From Caryophanales bacterium UBA970 (GTDB lineage: Bacteria; Bacillota_I; Bacilli_A; RFN20; CAG-826): 38,788 nt of DNA. Shown piece after piece: positions 1-8,723 of the stretch; within the stretch, counting starts at the first letter, position 1; the number at the start of each line of letters is the position of its first letter. The notes under the pieces are model-generated. The model ran no database searches. It had not been told where the DNA came from and was given only the letters and a program-made list of their open reading frames with translations. The stretch is from contig DBCA01000023.1 of the NCBI GenBank assembly GCA_002292805.1, forward strand, positions 3,278 through 42,065. Direction: 5' to 3'. Both the position numbers and the translations under genes were made by a program.

Positions 1-38
1 TCTAATTTTTTAATTTCTTTTGGGACACCAATGATCAT
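1..38 (-). CDS. ald: Alanine dehydrogenase, N-terminal fragment (cut by window start)
   Basis: Only the first 12 codons are inside the window. Reading leftward from an ATG at 38, the peptide is MIIGVPKEIKKL. This matches the highly conserved opening of alanine dehydrogenase and of the related NAD(P) transhydrogenase alpha subunit. A GAGGTG Shine-Dalgarno lies about 8 nt upstream of the ATG. The family interconverts L-alanine and pyruvate with NAD. It starts 29 nt after the stop of the MFS gene on the same strand, so it could be the distal gene of that operon or have its own promoter. The motif and the RBS are seen directly; the identity rests on 12 residues and is moderate. Confidence 0.55.
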   Translation of the reverse strand, partial: MIIGVPKEIKKL

Positions 39-67
39 AGGGGTCACCTCGATTCGCTCTTATTATA

Positions 68-1549
68 TCACTCGGTTTTGAGTTTACTTGCTTCTCCATG
101 ACGGACAAAATACATGGTGCCAAAGCTCGCTAAGGCAAAGAAGGTTGCATAAGGAAATAACAGTCCTAATCCGAAAGTGGTCATCAATGCTCCTGATAAA
201 AGTGGGGTGAATATTTGTGCAGCCATCGAAGCGGTGTAATAGTAACCCGTATATTTCCCGATATTACTGCCAGAAGACATTTCCACGATCATGGGGTAGG
301 AATTGACGTTAATCGCAGCAAACCCTAAACCAGCAATTGGCATGATTAGATAAACAATCCAAGCAGTGCTGACGGTTAAAAATGAGCCTGCTAATGTCCC
401 AGATGCCAGCATCAAAATCCCTAAAAGAACTGTTTTGCGACGACCAATTTTATTGGCCAAAGCGGCCAGGGGTAAAAACCCAATCAAGGCTGCGACGTTG
501 GCAACCGTCACTGGTAATACATAATTGGTTAACTCCAAGACGTTGCTGGCGTAATCCGTAAATTTGGTGGTGACCGCGTTGAAACTAAAGAACCATAAAA
601 AGACAGATGTCATGATTAACCAAAAACTAAGACGATATTCTTTTTTTAATGGGGTGACGACATTGTCTTTGCGATCTTGTTCTTCCGCTTCCGTTTCATA
701 ACCTTTTTCAATCGATATGCGGTGCATGTCTTTAACCCAGGCGACTTCTTTGACAAAGAATCGAAACAAGACAAGCATGGCAACGAGGCTTAAAGAAAGC
801 ATGATAAAGGCGCGAACATAAGGTGTAAATTCTTCGGTTGCTGCATTGATAATTAAGGTTGCAACAATGTAGCCAAGCACACCCATTAAATTGATGATCG
901 CGTTGGCAACACTTCGGAAAGGTTTAGGGGTGATGTCAGGCATCAAGGAAACTGCAGGGGTTCGATAATAAGACATCGAGATGAGGGCGATAAATAAGGT
1001 GGCGATATAAAGAATTAAATACAAGGGGGAAATCATGGTCACTTGTTCAAAGACCAAAGTATATCGGACAAAGGATGCATCTAATTTAGAGGTGAAATAA
1101 ACCACATCGCCAATGACGGTGAATGCACGTTCGTTGGCATTGGCAATCAACATGATTTGATCTTTTAATTCTTGGGCAATCGCAAATGAATATTGATTGC
1201 CTGTTTGGGTAATCTCTAAAATACCAGCACCTACCACGGCACTTTGTTGATAAAAATCAACCACGGCAACACCGACAATAAAGATCGCGGCAACGATGAT
1301 TCCAATCGTAATGAATGGCGTACGTTTCCCTAATTTAGAGGTTGAACGATCAGATAACGTACCAAAGAACGGTAATAGAAAAAGCCCAAGTAAGTTATCA
1401 AAGGTCATGACAAAATTAGACCAAAATGGATTCAAACCAAAAGAGTCCACAAGCATTTTGGAAATGATGGCTTCATAGAAACCCCAAAACATTTGGACAC
1501 TAAGGAAGGCTAGCCCGATGAGGATCGTTCGTTGATAGTTGAGCTTCAT
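68..1549 (-). CDS. MFS sugar transporter, SLC45/GPH-like
   Basis: A 493-residue multi-pass membrane protein with about 12 hydrophobic segments. The loop after the second helix reads GTLSDRSTSKLGKRTPFI, the MFS signature in the form typical of SLC45/sucrose-proton and glycoside-cation symporters (GxxSDRxxxxxGRRxPF). A loop of about 60 hydrophilic residues (roughly 100-165) separates early helices, longer than usual. The second half repeats an MFS-type loop (NKIGRRKT near residue 370). It begins 2 nt after the fruK-like stop (TAA-TC-ATG) with no clear Shine-Dalgarno of its own, suggesting translational coupling to the kinase. Probable role: uptake of a neutral sugar or glycoside by cation symport. 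The substrate cannot be read from sequence. Confidence 0.8.
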   Translation of the reverse strand: MKLNYQRTILIGLAFLSVQMFWGFYEAIISKMLVDSFGLNPFWSNFVMTFDNLLGLFLLPFFGTLSDRSTSKLGKRTPFITIGIIVAAIFIVGVAVVDFYQQSAVVGAGILEITQTGNQYSFAIAQELKDQIMLIANANERAFTVIGDVVYFTSKLDASFVRYTLVFEQVTMISPLYLILYIATLFIALISMSYYRTPAVSLMPDITPKPFRSVANAIINLMGVLGYIVATLIINAATEEFTPYVRAFIMLSLSLVAMLVLFRFFVKEVAWVKDMHRISIEKGYETEAEEQDRKDNVVTPLKKEYRLSFWLIMTSVFLWFFSFNAVTTKFTDYASNVLELTNYVLPVTVANVAALIGFLPLAALANKIGRRKTVLLGILMLASGTLAGSFLTVSTAWIVYLIMPIAGLGFAAINVNSYPMIVEMSSGSNIGKYTGYYYTASMAAQIFTPLLSGALMTTFGLGLLFPYATFFALASFGTMYFVRHGEASKLKTE

Positions 1550-1551
1550 GA

Positions 1552-2466
1552 TTAAAGCGATTTGATTTTAATCGTATTGGCGAGTGCCTCTAATTCACTG
1601 AGGTTGGTAATGTCTGCACCTTCTACTTTTTTAACTGCAAGGGCCATGGCAAACGCTAATGAAGCTTTGTGATCAGAGGTTTTTTCAAATCGAGACATGT
1701 ATCCTGCCAATAATGCATCACCTGCGCCCACGGTGTGTTTGACTTTCACACGAGGGGCTTCGACATGATAAGCCTTGGTTTTATCAACAAAGATTGCGCC
1801 ATTTTCCCCTAAGGAAAGCAGGACTCTATTTTGAGTAATTTCTGCCACTTTTTTAGCTTGTGTGAATAACTTTTTGATATCGGTTGCATCGGTATCTGCT
1901 AAGAATTGGAACTCTGATAAGTTTGGTTTAATAATCAGTGGCTTATATTTAATGAGCTTCTTTAATTCTTGCCCAGAAACATCAAGAACAAAATCAATTT
2001 TACGTTGAATAATGTATTTGATAATTTGTTCAATCAAGCCTGTTTTATCGTTGGCTGTGGAGGAACCAGAGATGACCACAATGTCTTTTGGGGTGATGGT
2101 ATTTAATTGATTCAATAAATTATTTAATTCCGATCCACTAATTTCTGGACCTGCTGCATTCAATTCAGTTTCTTGGTCGTGAATTAATTTAACGTTAATT
2201 CTTGACGTGCCTTTGACCATGGTTGGCCGTAGGTGAATATTGAGGTATCGACCTAATTGGCTCAGTAAGTAATCGCCAGTAAATCCACCAAAGAAACCAA
2301 GAATGGTTGATTTCACGCCAAGGATGTTGAGCATGACGGAAACGTTGATGCCTTTTCCCGCAGCAACGACATGAGAGTCCGTTGCGCGATTCAATGTTCC
2401 AAGTTTTAACTTAGGTAAATCTAGATAATAATCTAAACTTGGATTTAAGGTAATCGTGTAAATCAT
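1552..2466 (-). CDS. fruK: 1-phosphofructokinase-type PfkB kinase
   Basis: 304 residues, the usual length for FruK/LacC sugar-phosphate kinases of the PfkB family. The N-terminus shows ITLNPSLDYYLDLPKL followed by AAGKGINVSVML, the FruK/LacC sugar-binding region. The C-terminal PfkB signature is VGAGDALLAGY, with the presumed catalytic base Asp250. FruK phosphorylates fructose 1-phosphate to fructose 1,6-bisphosphate; tagatose-6-phosphate kinase is the main alternative. A GGAA Shine-Dalgarno precedes the ATG at 2466. It is followed directly by an MFS transporter, not by the fructose PTS permease that normally supplies fructose 1-phosphate, so the real substrate may differ. Family assignment is firm; the exact substrate is inference. 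Confidence 0.82.
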   Translation of the reverse strand: MIYTITLNPSLDYYLDLPKLKLGTLNRATDSHVVAAGKGINVSVMLNILGVKSTILGFFGGFTGDYLLSQLGRYLNIHLRPTMVKGTSRINVKLIHDQETELNAAGPEISGSELNNLLNQLNTITPKDIVVISGSSTANDKTGLIEQIIKYIIQRKIDFVLDVSGQELKKLIKYKPLIIKPNLSEFQFLADTDATDIKKLFTQAKKVAEITQNRVLLSLGENGAIFVDKTKAYHVEAPRVKVKHTVGAGDALLAGYMSRFEKTSDHKASLAFAMALAVKKVEGADITNLSELEALANTIKIKSL

Positions 2467-2569
2467 GGGTGGGGTTTCCTTTTTTATTTATATTGAGAAC
2501 AATTTATTTTGGAAGGTGGACTTTAGGTTCAATTTTTGGACAGGATGCGTTCGATTTTTTGTTCAGACC

Positions 2570-2716
2570 TTATAGTTGAGATACACACACCGTTTGAGGG
2601 TCGTATTCCCAAAACCCCCCTGCAGGGCTTTTTGGTTTCATGTGTTCATGGGTCGGGTCATACCAGTACTTACAGAACGCATATAACCGGGCATATTTAA
2701 CATTTGCTACTGCCAT
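2570..2716 (-). CDS. Small aromatic-rich protein, 48 residues
   Basis: An open frame from ATG at 2716 to TAA at 2570 encodes 48 residues rich in aromatic residues. Key segments are YARLYAFCKYWYDPTHEHM and GGFWEYDPQTVCV. It has two Trp and two Cys (one near each end) plus two His, so it looks like a compact folded or metal-binding miniprotein, not random translation. Upstream of the ATG is AGGA at a short spacing (2 nt), a weak but possible RBS. It ends 103 nt before fruK on the same strand and fills most of the 338-nt gap between fruK and the beta-propeller gene; the rest of that gap is AT-rich and shows only likely promoter sequence. No family is recognised. Reality as a gene is plausible, not proven. 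Confidence 0.45.
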   Translation of the reverse strand: MAVANVKYARLYAFCKYWYDPTHEHMKPKSPAGGFWEYDPQTVCVSQL

Positions 2717-2804
2717 AATCCTATTTTAACTTAATTCCATCGCGATTTCGAGAAAGAAAAGGGATACTATATTGTCTATAAGGTATAAAGGATAAATTAA
2801 AAAA

Positions 2805-4907
2805 ATGAATAATTTATTAAATTTAATGGTTTTTGTGGGATTTTTAGGCTTTTTGATTGGATTTATATGGGTTGCCTTGCCTTTTCAATCCAAGGTTAAT
2901 CCAAAAATTCAACCACTTTCGATGATCACTTGGTTAACGATGACATCAGTACTCTTGGTAGGAACGGTGACTGCAAGGTCAAACGTTTCTGCGCCTTTAA
3001 TGCCGGTCGGGGTTCAACAAATTCAAGATGAAAGTCATTTACGAAGCTTACTTCAATCTGCTCAAGAAGACAGGCAACTCACGGATGGCAATCCAGCTCC
3101 TGGGGTTGCTGAAGATATGAACACAAGTCAATCGGATGAAAAAAATTCTTTTGTCGATACCAATAGCCAAGTGGCTGGTATCAAAGAAGGCGATGTCATT
3201 AAAACCGATGGCGAGTTTATCTATTATGCAAGTCGTTGGGACAGTCGGATTCGCGTCATGCAAGTGGCTACCAATAATGATGTTACGTATGTGACCACCA
3301 TCAACTTAGAAACCAAAGACGACACCATCTTTACAGACAGCATGTATTTAACCGACGACTATCTTGTCATCATTGGCTATCGCTATTCTATAAACCAAAA
3401 TAGCTGTGCCACCGAAGATGAAAACGGAGATGTTTATTTTTGTGCTGATTTTCGATGGTGGCAACCCACTGGTTCCGTCGTCTTGATTGACCGCCAATCC
3501 TTAACTGTGGTGTACACACTTAATACAAACTCTGCATTTATCGATCACCGAATTGTACCGATCATGAATGTTGAAACCGTCATAGGAGAAACCTTGTATC
3601 TTGTCGGTCATCACTATTTTTATACCTATGACAATACTGTGGATTTAAGACCTTATTACCTTGAAAACGATGAACCTAAATCCTATATGCCTTATGCTTC
3701 CATGGCCTTCGTTGAAGAAGATAATTTCTACGCGATGACCACATTCACCGGCATCCGCTTACGATCCAATCCTGATACGATTGAATATCAAGCCTCTGGT
3801 TACTTAGGCACCACGCCTGACTATAAAAAGTTATATGTCGATGCTAACCATCTTTATTTAGCCCAGTCCAATTATCTTTGGGAAGATCCACAAAGTTATC
3901 AAACCACAACCATCCTCAAGTTTGCTTTGGATGTTGCCAATGCGGATCTTACCTTAACCACGGTTGGAACGATTCGTGGCGTTGCCATCAATCAATTTGC
4001 ATTAGATGCTTATGAAGGCATGTTTCGCATTGCCACCACGGATACCGTCTGGGATTATCGCGCGGATGAATGGTGGTGGTCTTGGGAATCGCGAGTGATT
4101 ACCAACCGACTCTACATTCTTGAAGATTTAAACGACGGAACCTTTGCCATCATTGGTTTGATTGAAGAAGGTTTAGGCAAACCAAATGAATCCATCATGT
4201 CGGTAAGATTCCAAGGACCCCTTGCTTATGTGGTCACCTTTTTAAGAACCGATCCTTTATACATCATCGACTTAACCAATCCAGCAAGTCCTTCGATTCG
4301 TGAAGAAATTGTTTTACCAGGTTTTGATACGTATCAACACCCATGGGGTGAAGATTATGTTCTCGGGTTTGGTTATGATGCGGATGACAATGGTCAACTC
4401 AAAGGGATGAAACTTTCTGCGTACGATGTTCGTGAAGGTCAAAGTGATGTGATGCAAACTTATCTGCTCACCGAAGCAATTTTCGACGGGATTCCTGAGG
4501 AAGAACGCTTATCTTGGCAATGGGCTTGGTCTGAAGCATTATGGGATCATAAAGCCATCACCGTCTCCATTGACCATGGTATCTTTGCCTTCGCGGTGAA
4601 TGCGTATCAACAAACATTTATCCAAGCAGATAGTACCCCTGACTCACGTGGTGAAGAAGGTTATTACGATTTTAGTTATCATAGTTATTACTTTATCTTT
4701 GCCATCGACTTTACCTCGAGTACCCCAATTCAATTGATTGAAAAAATCGAACATCCAACGAGTTCAGCTGGTTATGTTCAAGTGGATCGCGGTGTGATCA
4801 TCAATGACTTTATTCACACATTCTCGAATCAACAAATGATTAGTTATGACCTTGCATCAAATACCATCGGTCAAACGTTGTTGTTCCCTGAATATCAAAC
4901 CGCTTAA
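2805..4907 (+). CDS. Membrane-anchored beta-propeller domain protein
   Basis: 700 residues. Two N-terminal hydrophobic segments (about 5-27 and 38-57) anchor a large domain that would be extracellular. The segment SFVDTNSQVAGIKEGDVIKT near residue 120 is the hallmark entry of the secreted C-terminal beta-propeller family (PF09826, distant WD40-like), and later repeats carry propeller-like strands (LYIIDLTNPASP). Length fits the family, whose function is unknown. An AAGGAT Shine-Dalgarno lies about 10 nt before the ATG. It converges on the minus-strand YczE-like gene so tightly that the two stop codons overlap in TTAA at 4904-4907. A surface sensing or binding role is only inferred. Confidence 0.8.
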   Translation: MNNLLNLMVFVGFLGFLIGFIWVALPFQSKVNPKIQPLSMITWLTMTSVLLVGTVTARSNVSAPLMPVGVQQIQDESHLRSLLQSAQEDRQLTDGNPAPGVAEDMNTSQSDEKNSFVDTNSQVAGIKEGDVIKTDGEFIYYASRWDSRIRVMQVATNNDVTYVTTINLETKDDTIFTDSMYLTDDYLVIIGYRYSINQNSCATEDENGDVYFCADFRWWQPTGSVVLIDRQSLTVVYTLNTNSAFIDHRIVPIMNVETVIGETLYLVGHHYFYTYDNTVDLRPYYLENDEPKSYMPYASMAFVEEDNFYAMTTFTGIRLRSNPDTIEYQASGYLGTTPDYKKLYVDANHLYLAQSNYLWEDPQSYQTTTILKFALDVANADLTLTTVGTIRGVAINQFALDAYEGMFRIATTDTVWDYRADEWWWSWESRVITNRLYILEDLNDGTFAIIGLIEEGLGKPNESIMSVRFQGPLAYVVTFLRTDPLYIIDLTNPASPSIREEIVLPGFDTYQHPWGEDYVLGFGYDADDNGQLKGMKLSAYDVREGQSDVMQTYLLTEAIFDGIPEEERLSWQWAWSEALWDHKAITVSIDHGIFAFAVNAYQQTFIQADSTPDSRGEEGYYDFSYHSYYFIFAIDFTSSTPIQLIEKIEHPTSSAGYVQVDRGVIINDFIHTFSNQQMISYDLASNTIGQTLLFPEYQTA

Positions 4908-5581
4908 GGTCGGGCGGTTGTTAACTTGATACCTAATGAGGTTTTGCGAATAATTTTGACAAACCCTTGAATCGAAGGACCATAAGCAACGCCTAACACA
5001 AAGGAAAGCAATGTGATTGAATTGGCATTGGTACCAGAGAAGTAACCATAGATCAAGGCAAGAACAAATCCGAAATAGGAAACCATGGTTCGAATCAAAG
5101 GATAGTTTTTATTCTTGGTTAATGTCATCATTGAAAAAGTAAACTCTTCTAACACTAACCCTGGAAAACCCGAAAGAATAAAAAAAGCTGAACCAAGGCA
5201 ATACAAGATAAATCCTAATCCGTGAGATAAACTCGTCAATAACAATCCGGATACTTCCCAATCAGGAAATAAAACAAAATCGTAAATATCTACCATTCCG
5301 TTCATCAATAATACCGACACAAACACAAAGGCAGACTTGATACTTTTGTTAATCCACAAGATGAGAAAAATCATGATATAGGTATGAATACTGCTGGCAA
5401 TCCCAAAGGTAAAAAAACCTAATATCTGATTTAACCAAGCATTCAATTCAAAAGCGGCGACACCCCATGGTCCTAATCCAAGGGTGCTGGACTTCATTAA
5501 AAAGACACCAAACGCTGTGGTTAAAAGGGCAAAGATATAACTCATCATGTGATATTTAGATGCAATTAATTTCTTTTTCAT
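4904..5581 (-). CDS. YczE/YyaS/YitT-type membrane protein (second of pair)
   Basis: 225 residues with about five or six hydrophobic helices. The N-terminal pattern GVFLMKSSTLGLGPWGVAAF is the family's signature (a glycine-rich helix, then LGxxPWD/G). A second conserved patch, FILSGFPGLVLEEF, lies near residue 135. Family members are integral membrane proteins of unclear biochemical role; Bacillus YczE is known to be needed for post-translational activation of an antibiotic synthase. The start codon overlaps the stop of the upstream paralogue (ATGA at 5578-5581) and there is no separate Shine-Dalgarno, so translation is probably coupled. It is clearly homologous to the upstream gene and may pair with it. 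Confidence 0.72.
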   Translation of the reverse strand: MKKKLIASKYHMMSYIFALLTTAFGVFLMKSSTLGLGPWGVAAFELNAWLNQILGFFTFGIASSIHTYIMIFLILWINKSIKSAFVFVSVLLMNGMVDIYDFVLFPDWEVSGLLLTSLSHGLGFILYCLGSAFFILSGFPGLVLEEFTFSMMTLTKNKNYPLIRTMVSYFGFVLALIYGYFSGTNANSITLLSFVLGVAYGPSIQGFVKIIRKTSLGIKLTTARP

Positions 5582-6252
5582 AAGTGGCGATTTAAAATCT
5601 TACGAGTTTTGTATTGGTTGACAAAAAAAGTAATCAAGCTTCCGAAAGCCACGGCCAATCCAAAGGAGAGGATGGTAATACTTCCCAAACCATCGCCTTG
5701 AATCAAGGCATAGATTAAACCAATCGCCAACCCCATAAACTCGATAATCCATCGACCTAATGCAAACGATTGAATGTGAAACACTCTTAAAATGGTGAGA
5801 TGAAAATCATCATATACATTCGGAGGAAATCCAGAAATAATGATTGTTGCTAATCCCCAGGTCATCAATAAGGTTGCCAACAAAAAGAAAATGATGCGTG
5901 TGAATAAATCTAAGGAACCTGGAAGCAAATTAATGAAGACAAGACGATCCCAAAAATCAATCGATAAAGAAATGGCAACCATGGGGATAACGGCCATCAA
6001 GGACTGCCAACGGCGTCCTAATATTAAAACCACCATCAATAAACAAAATGAATGAATTAACGAACTTTGACCAAGTGTAATGGAGATTTGTAAGGATATT
6101 AATAATCGTTTAAAATTCAAAATCGCGGTGTCCCATGGTGCAACCCCAAGGTTTGCTCTGGCAAATAACGCAACCCCTGCCCCTAGGGCAAGGATACCTA
6201 AGGCGTAAAGGGTGATAAATTTTAAGTTGAATTGAATCCAAGGAAACTTCAC
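5578..6252 (-). CDS. YczE/YyaS/YitT-type membrane protein (first of pair)
   Basis: 224 residues, same architecture and almost the same length as the following gene. The signature is GVALFARANLGVAPWDTAIL at the N-terminus and IIISGFPPNVYDDFHLTILR near residue 140. The proposed start is a GTG at 6252; no ATG occurs nearby and no convincing Shine-Dalgarno precedes it, so the start is the least secure part of the call. It lies 9 nt after the phospholipase-like gene on the same strand. The tandem paralogues suggest duplication and possibly a heterodimeric membrane complex, which is inference. Function unknown. Confidence 0.68.
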   Translation of the reverse strand: MKFPWIQFNLKFITLYALGILALGAGVALFARANLGVAPWDTAILNFKRLLISLQISITLGQSSLIHSFCLLMVVLILGRRWQSLMAVIPMVAISLSIDFWDRLVFINLLPGSLDLFTRIIFFLLATLLMTWGLATIIISGFPPNVYDDFHLTILRVFHIQSFALGRWIIEFMGLAIGLIYALIQGDGLGSITILSFGLAVAFGSLITFFVNQYKTRKILNRHL

Positions 6253-6261
6253 AAAAAAATA

Positions 6262-7269
6262 TTATACGCTTTTCTTTTTACTTTTGTTGATGGATGGGTC
6301 TTGACTAGGTTTACCTTTGTAACTTGGATAAAATGATTGAAAGTACTGCATGGTGGTGCCAATCTCTTTGCCGTCATAATCGACGTTTTCGCACCATGTG
6401 TTGATCATCGCTTCATTGACCTTATCTTGACTCAATAGGTCGCTTATCTTATCCATCATCTTGTCACTTTTTTCAATTAAGGTCATCACCGATTCCGTGG
6501 AGGCAATGCCCGTGACAGGGTGACGCCATTTTTTATGGTGAAGATTGAGCACCGTTTTGCTTCGTTCCAAAGAAATCCTATTGGGATAAATTAAGCTAAA
6601 TGGTAATGAGCGTTTTCCTGCAATCAAAATGACCAGAAGTCGATTGACCCAAGACCCGTGATATAAAAATTGATACGTTGCCTTCATGTCTTGCACCGCT
6701 TGTTGGTAGGCTTCATGGTTAACGTGTTTAGGAAATGCTTGAAAATAAAGTTGGCTAATCGATTGTAAGGACACTGGATCGACTTGAAGCGTGACCTTCG
6801 GTTGATAGGTTGATGGCGATAATTTTAATTGGAGGATTAATCCAAGATCCATTTCCACTTCTAATTTGGCATGATCAGCCATGTAATGGTCGGTTAAGCC
6901 ACCTTGTTCATCAAAACCCGTTCGATAGAAAACATACGGATGGCATGTGCGATCCAAGACATAATGCGTTAAGGCACCCATGACATACGCCCTGCTGACA
7001 TCATCTGCTTTAGGACCAAACCATCCATGTTTAATCAAAGGCCAGATGGAATGATGAGGTGACTGATTATGCAGTAAAGAACCAAATTGATTCATGGATT
7101 CTTTCGCCAATCTCGATTTAAAAGGTGCACGTCCATAAAAAAAGAATGGGTCAGGTCCTTGTGAACCAAGCCAAACCAATGGCGCATTTGGTTTTAAAAA
7201 AGGCCAACGTTTTTGATGACGATCAATGAACGTGTTTGCAAAATAATGATGGGTAAGAATCGATGGCAT
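6262..7269 (-). CDS. Zinc-dependent phospholipase C family protein
   Basis: 335 residues. The N-terminal MPSILTHHYFANTF, then WLGSQGPDPFFFYG and YVMGALTHYVLDRTCHPYVF, are typical of the zinc-dependent phospholipase C superfamily (PF00882), which binds metals through conserved His and Asp residues; the matching THHYF, GPDPF, ALTHYVLD and CHP patches are present. There is no signal peptide, unlike secreted Bacillus or Clostridium phospholipases, so this belongs to the cytoplasmic-looking subgroup common in anaerobic Firmicutes, whose substrate is not established. It starts 2 nt after the UMF1-like stop (TAA-TC-ATG), without a strong RBS, so it is likely coupled to that gene. Family confident; activity uncertain. 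Confidence 0.75.
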   Translation of the reverse strand: MPSILTHHYFANTFIDRHQKRWPFLKPNAPLVWLGSQGPDPFFFYGRAPFKSRLAKESMNQFGSLLHNQSPHHSIWPLIKHGWFGPKADDVSRAYVMGALTHYVLDRTCHPYVFYRTGFDEQGGLTDHYMADHAKLEVEMDLGLILQLKLSPSTYQPKVTLQVDPVSLQSISQLYFQAFPKHVNHEAYQQAVQDMKATYQFLYHGSWVNRLLVILIAGKRSLPFSLIYPNRISLERSKTVLNLHHKKWRHPVTGIASTESVMTLIEKSDKMMDKISDLLSQDKVNEAMINTWCENVDYDGKEIGTTMQYFQSFYPSYKGKPSQDPSINKSKKKSV

Positions 7270-7271
7270 GA

Positions 7272-8636
7272 TTAGCCGTCAATCTTTGGCGTATCAGGAA
7301 GTTTTCTCGCTTGATTGAAAATCAATCCACCGGCAATAAACAAGACGATGAGTGATAAGACACCATAACGAAGATTGCCGCCTGGTAAATCCCCAAATTG
7401 AAGGGTGACTAAACTTGCGACAACACCAACAATGAAGGGTCCAATGACGGCTGCAAAGCGCGAGAATACGGTGTACAATCCAAAGAATTCATTCGCCTTG
7501 TCTTTAGGAATAATTTTCCCAAAGTAAGAACGGGATAATGCTTGGATAGAACCTTGCGAGGAGGCCACAAGAATCCCGAGGATATAGAAATGCCATAATT
7601 CGCGAATAAAGACACCGAAGATCGATATCAACGCATAGGTCGCAATATTCGCCAAAAGAATTTTTTCCGCTTTGATGACTTTGCTTAATCGAGAAAAGAT
7701 CATCGCAAAGATAAAGGCGGCAATTTGTATGACCAAGAAAATCGGCAGTAACGTGGTGAGTTCATTTTCTGGAAGGATATCAAGAGCATTGACCGCAAAC
7801 CGCGCCGCTAGATTAATGATCGTATGAACCCCATCAATATAGAGGAAGAAGGCAAGTAAGAATAAAAAGATTTTTGGATATTTTCTTGCTTCTTTTAAGG
7901 TTTTGAATAAACGACCAAAGGCTTTCTTCACCGGCGATTTTTCTGGTTTGATCCCATACACTTGGTTGGCTTCTTTTAAGAATGGAATCGAAAAGATGAA
8001 CCACCAAAGGGAGGTAAATAAGAAGGTGATTTGAAATCCTAAGGTGATGGTAAAGCCAGGAATCGCATCGGGGAGAATGTTCAATAAGACCACCGCAACG
8101 ATTAATGGAATGGTGCTCCCACCGATATATCCAAAGGCGTAGGCAGCCGTGGAGACACGGTCCATGTTTTCATCATCGGTCATATCAATAATGAACGAAT
8201 CATAGAACACGTTCGTTCCGGTATAACCGACGGTCCCGATCACATAAGGAATTAAGATAATCCACCATAAAGATTGGGTTTCAAAGACTGGATAAAATGT
8301 TAAGGCCACCGCACTAATTAATCCAACAAAGAAAAAGATTAAAAAGAATTTTTTCTTTAAACCCCGATAATCCGCCAAGGTGCCTAATATTGGAGATAGC
8401 AAAGCAACGATTAAACTAATCCCAGATACGAGAAACGCAAACAAGGAGTCGGCAACGTTTTGTCCTAGACCACCGACATCCACACTCAGATAGCCGTAAA
8501 GTAACGGAAAAATAAAGGTGGCAAAGATAACTGTGTATGCTGACTCTGCCCAATCATAAAAAATATACGCCCATTCTTTTTTAGTAAACTTTTTTGTCCC
8601 TTTAGACTTTGTGATTACGGTTGGTTGTTTTTCCAT
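7272..8636 (-). CDS. MFS transporter, UMF1/Atg22-like
   Basis: 454 residues with about 12 transmembrane helices. The N-terminal WAYIFYDWAESAYTVIFATF closely follows the UMF1/Atg22 family motif (YDWANSAY), and PILGTLADYRGLKKKFF is the MFS loop after the second helix. A central charged loop (about residues 220-245) separates the two halves. Eukaryotic Atg22 exports amino acids from vacuoles; bacterial members are presumed effluxers with unknown substrate. A clear GAGG Shine-Dalgarno precedes the ATG at 8636. The 87-nt gap to the divergent gene at 8724 must hold both promoters. The phospholipase-like and YczE-like genes follow on the same strand. Confidence 0.8.
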   Translation of the reverse strand: MEKQPTVITKSKGTKKFTKKEWAYIFYDWAESAYTVIFATFIFPLLYGYLSVDVGGLGQNVADSLFAFLVSGISLIVALLSPILGTLADYRGLKKKFFLIFFFVGLISAVALTFYPVFETQSLWWIILIPYVIGTVGYTGTNVFYDSFIIDMTDDENMDRVSTAAYAFGYIGGSTIPLIVAVVLLNILPDAIPGFTITLGFQITFLFTSLWWFIFSIPFLKEANQVYGIKPEKSPVKKAFGRLFKTLKEARKYPKIFLFLLAFFLYIDGVHTIINLAARFAVNALDILPENELTTLLPIFLVIQIAAFIFAMIFSRLSKVIKAEKILLANIATYALISIFGVFIRELWHFYILGILVASSQGSIQALSRSYFGKIIPKDKANEFFGLYTVFSRFAAVIGPFIVGVVASLVTLQFGDLPGGNLRYGVLSLIVLFIAGGLIFNQARKLPDTPKIDG

Positions 8637-8723
8637 AAAGACCTCTTTTTGTTAGTTTAACATTCTTCAACATAATCCATACCACCAACTTCATTCTTAA
8701 CCAAATCTTAAAAAAGGTACAAT

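Noticed and set aside
1296..1478. Small plus-strand frame inside the MFS gene, and many similar antisense frames within the glucan operon
   Set aside because: They have no RBS, no recognisable motif, and mirror the codon structure of the strongly supported genes on the other strand.
2610..2640. CCCTGCAGGG palindrome followed by TTTTT as an intrinsic terminator
   Set aside because: The palindrome leaves no room for a loop and lies within the small ORF on the other strand.
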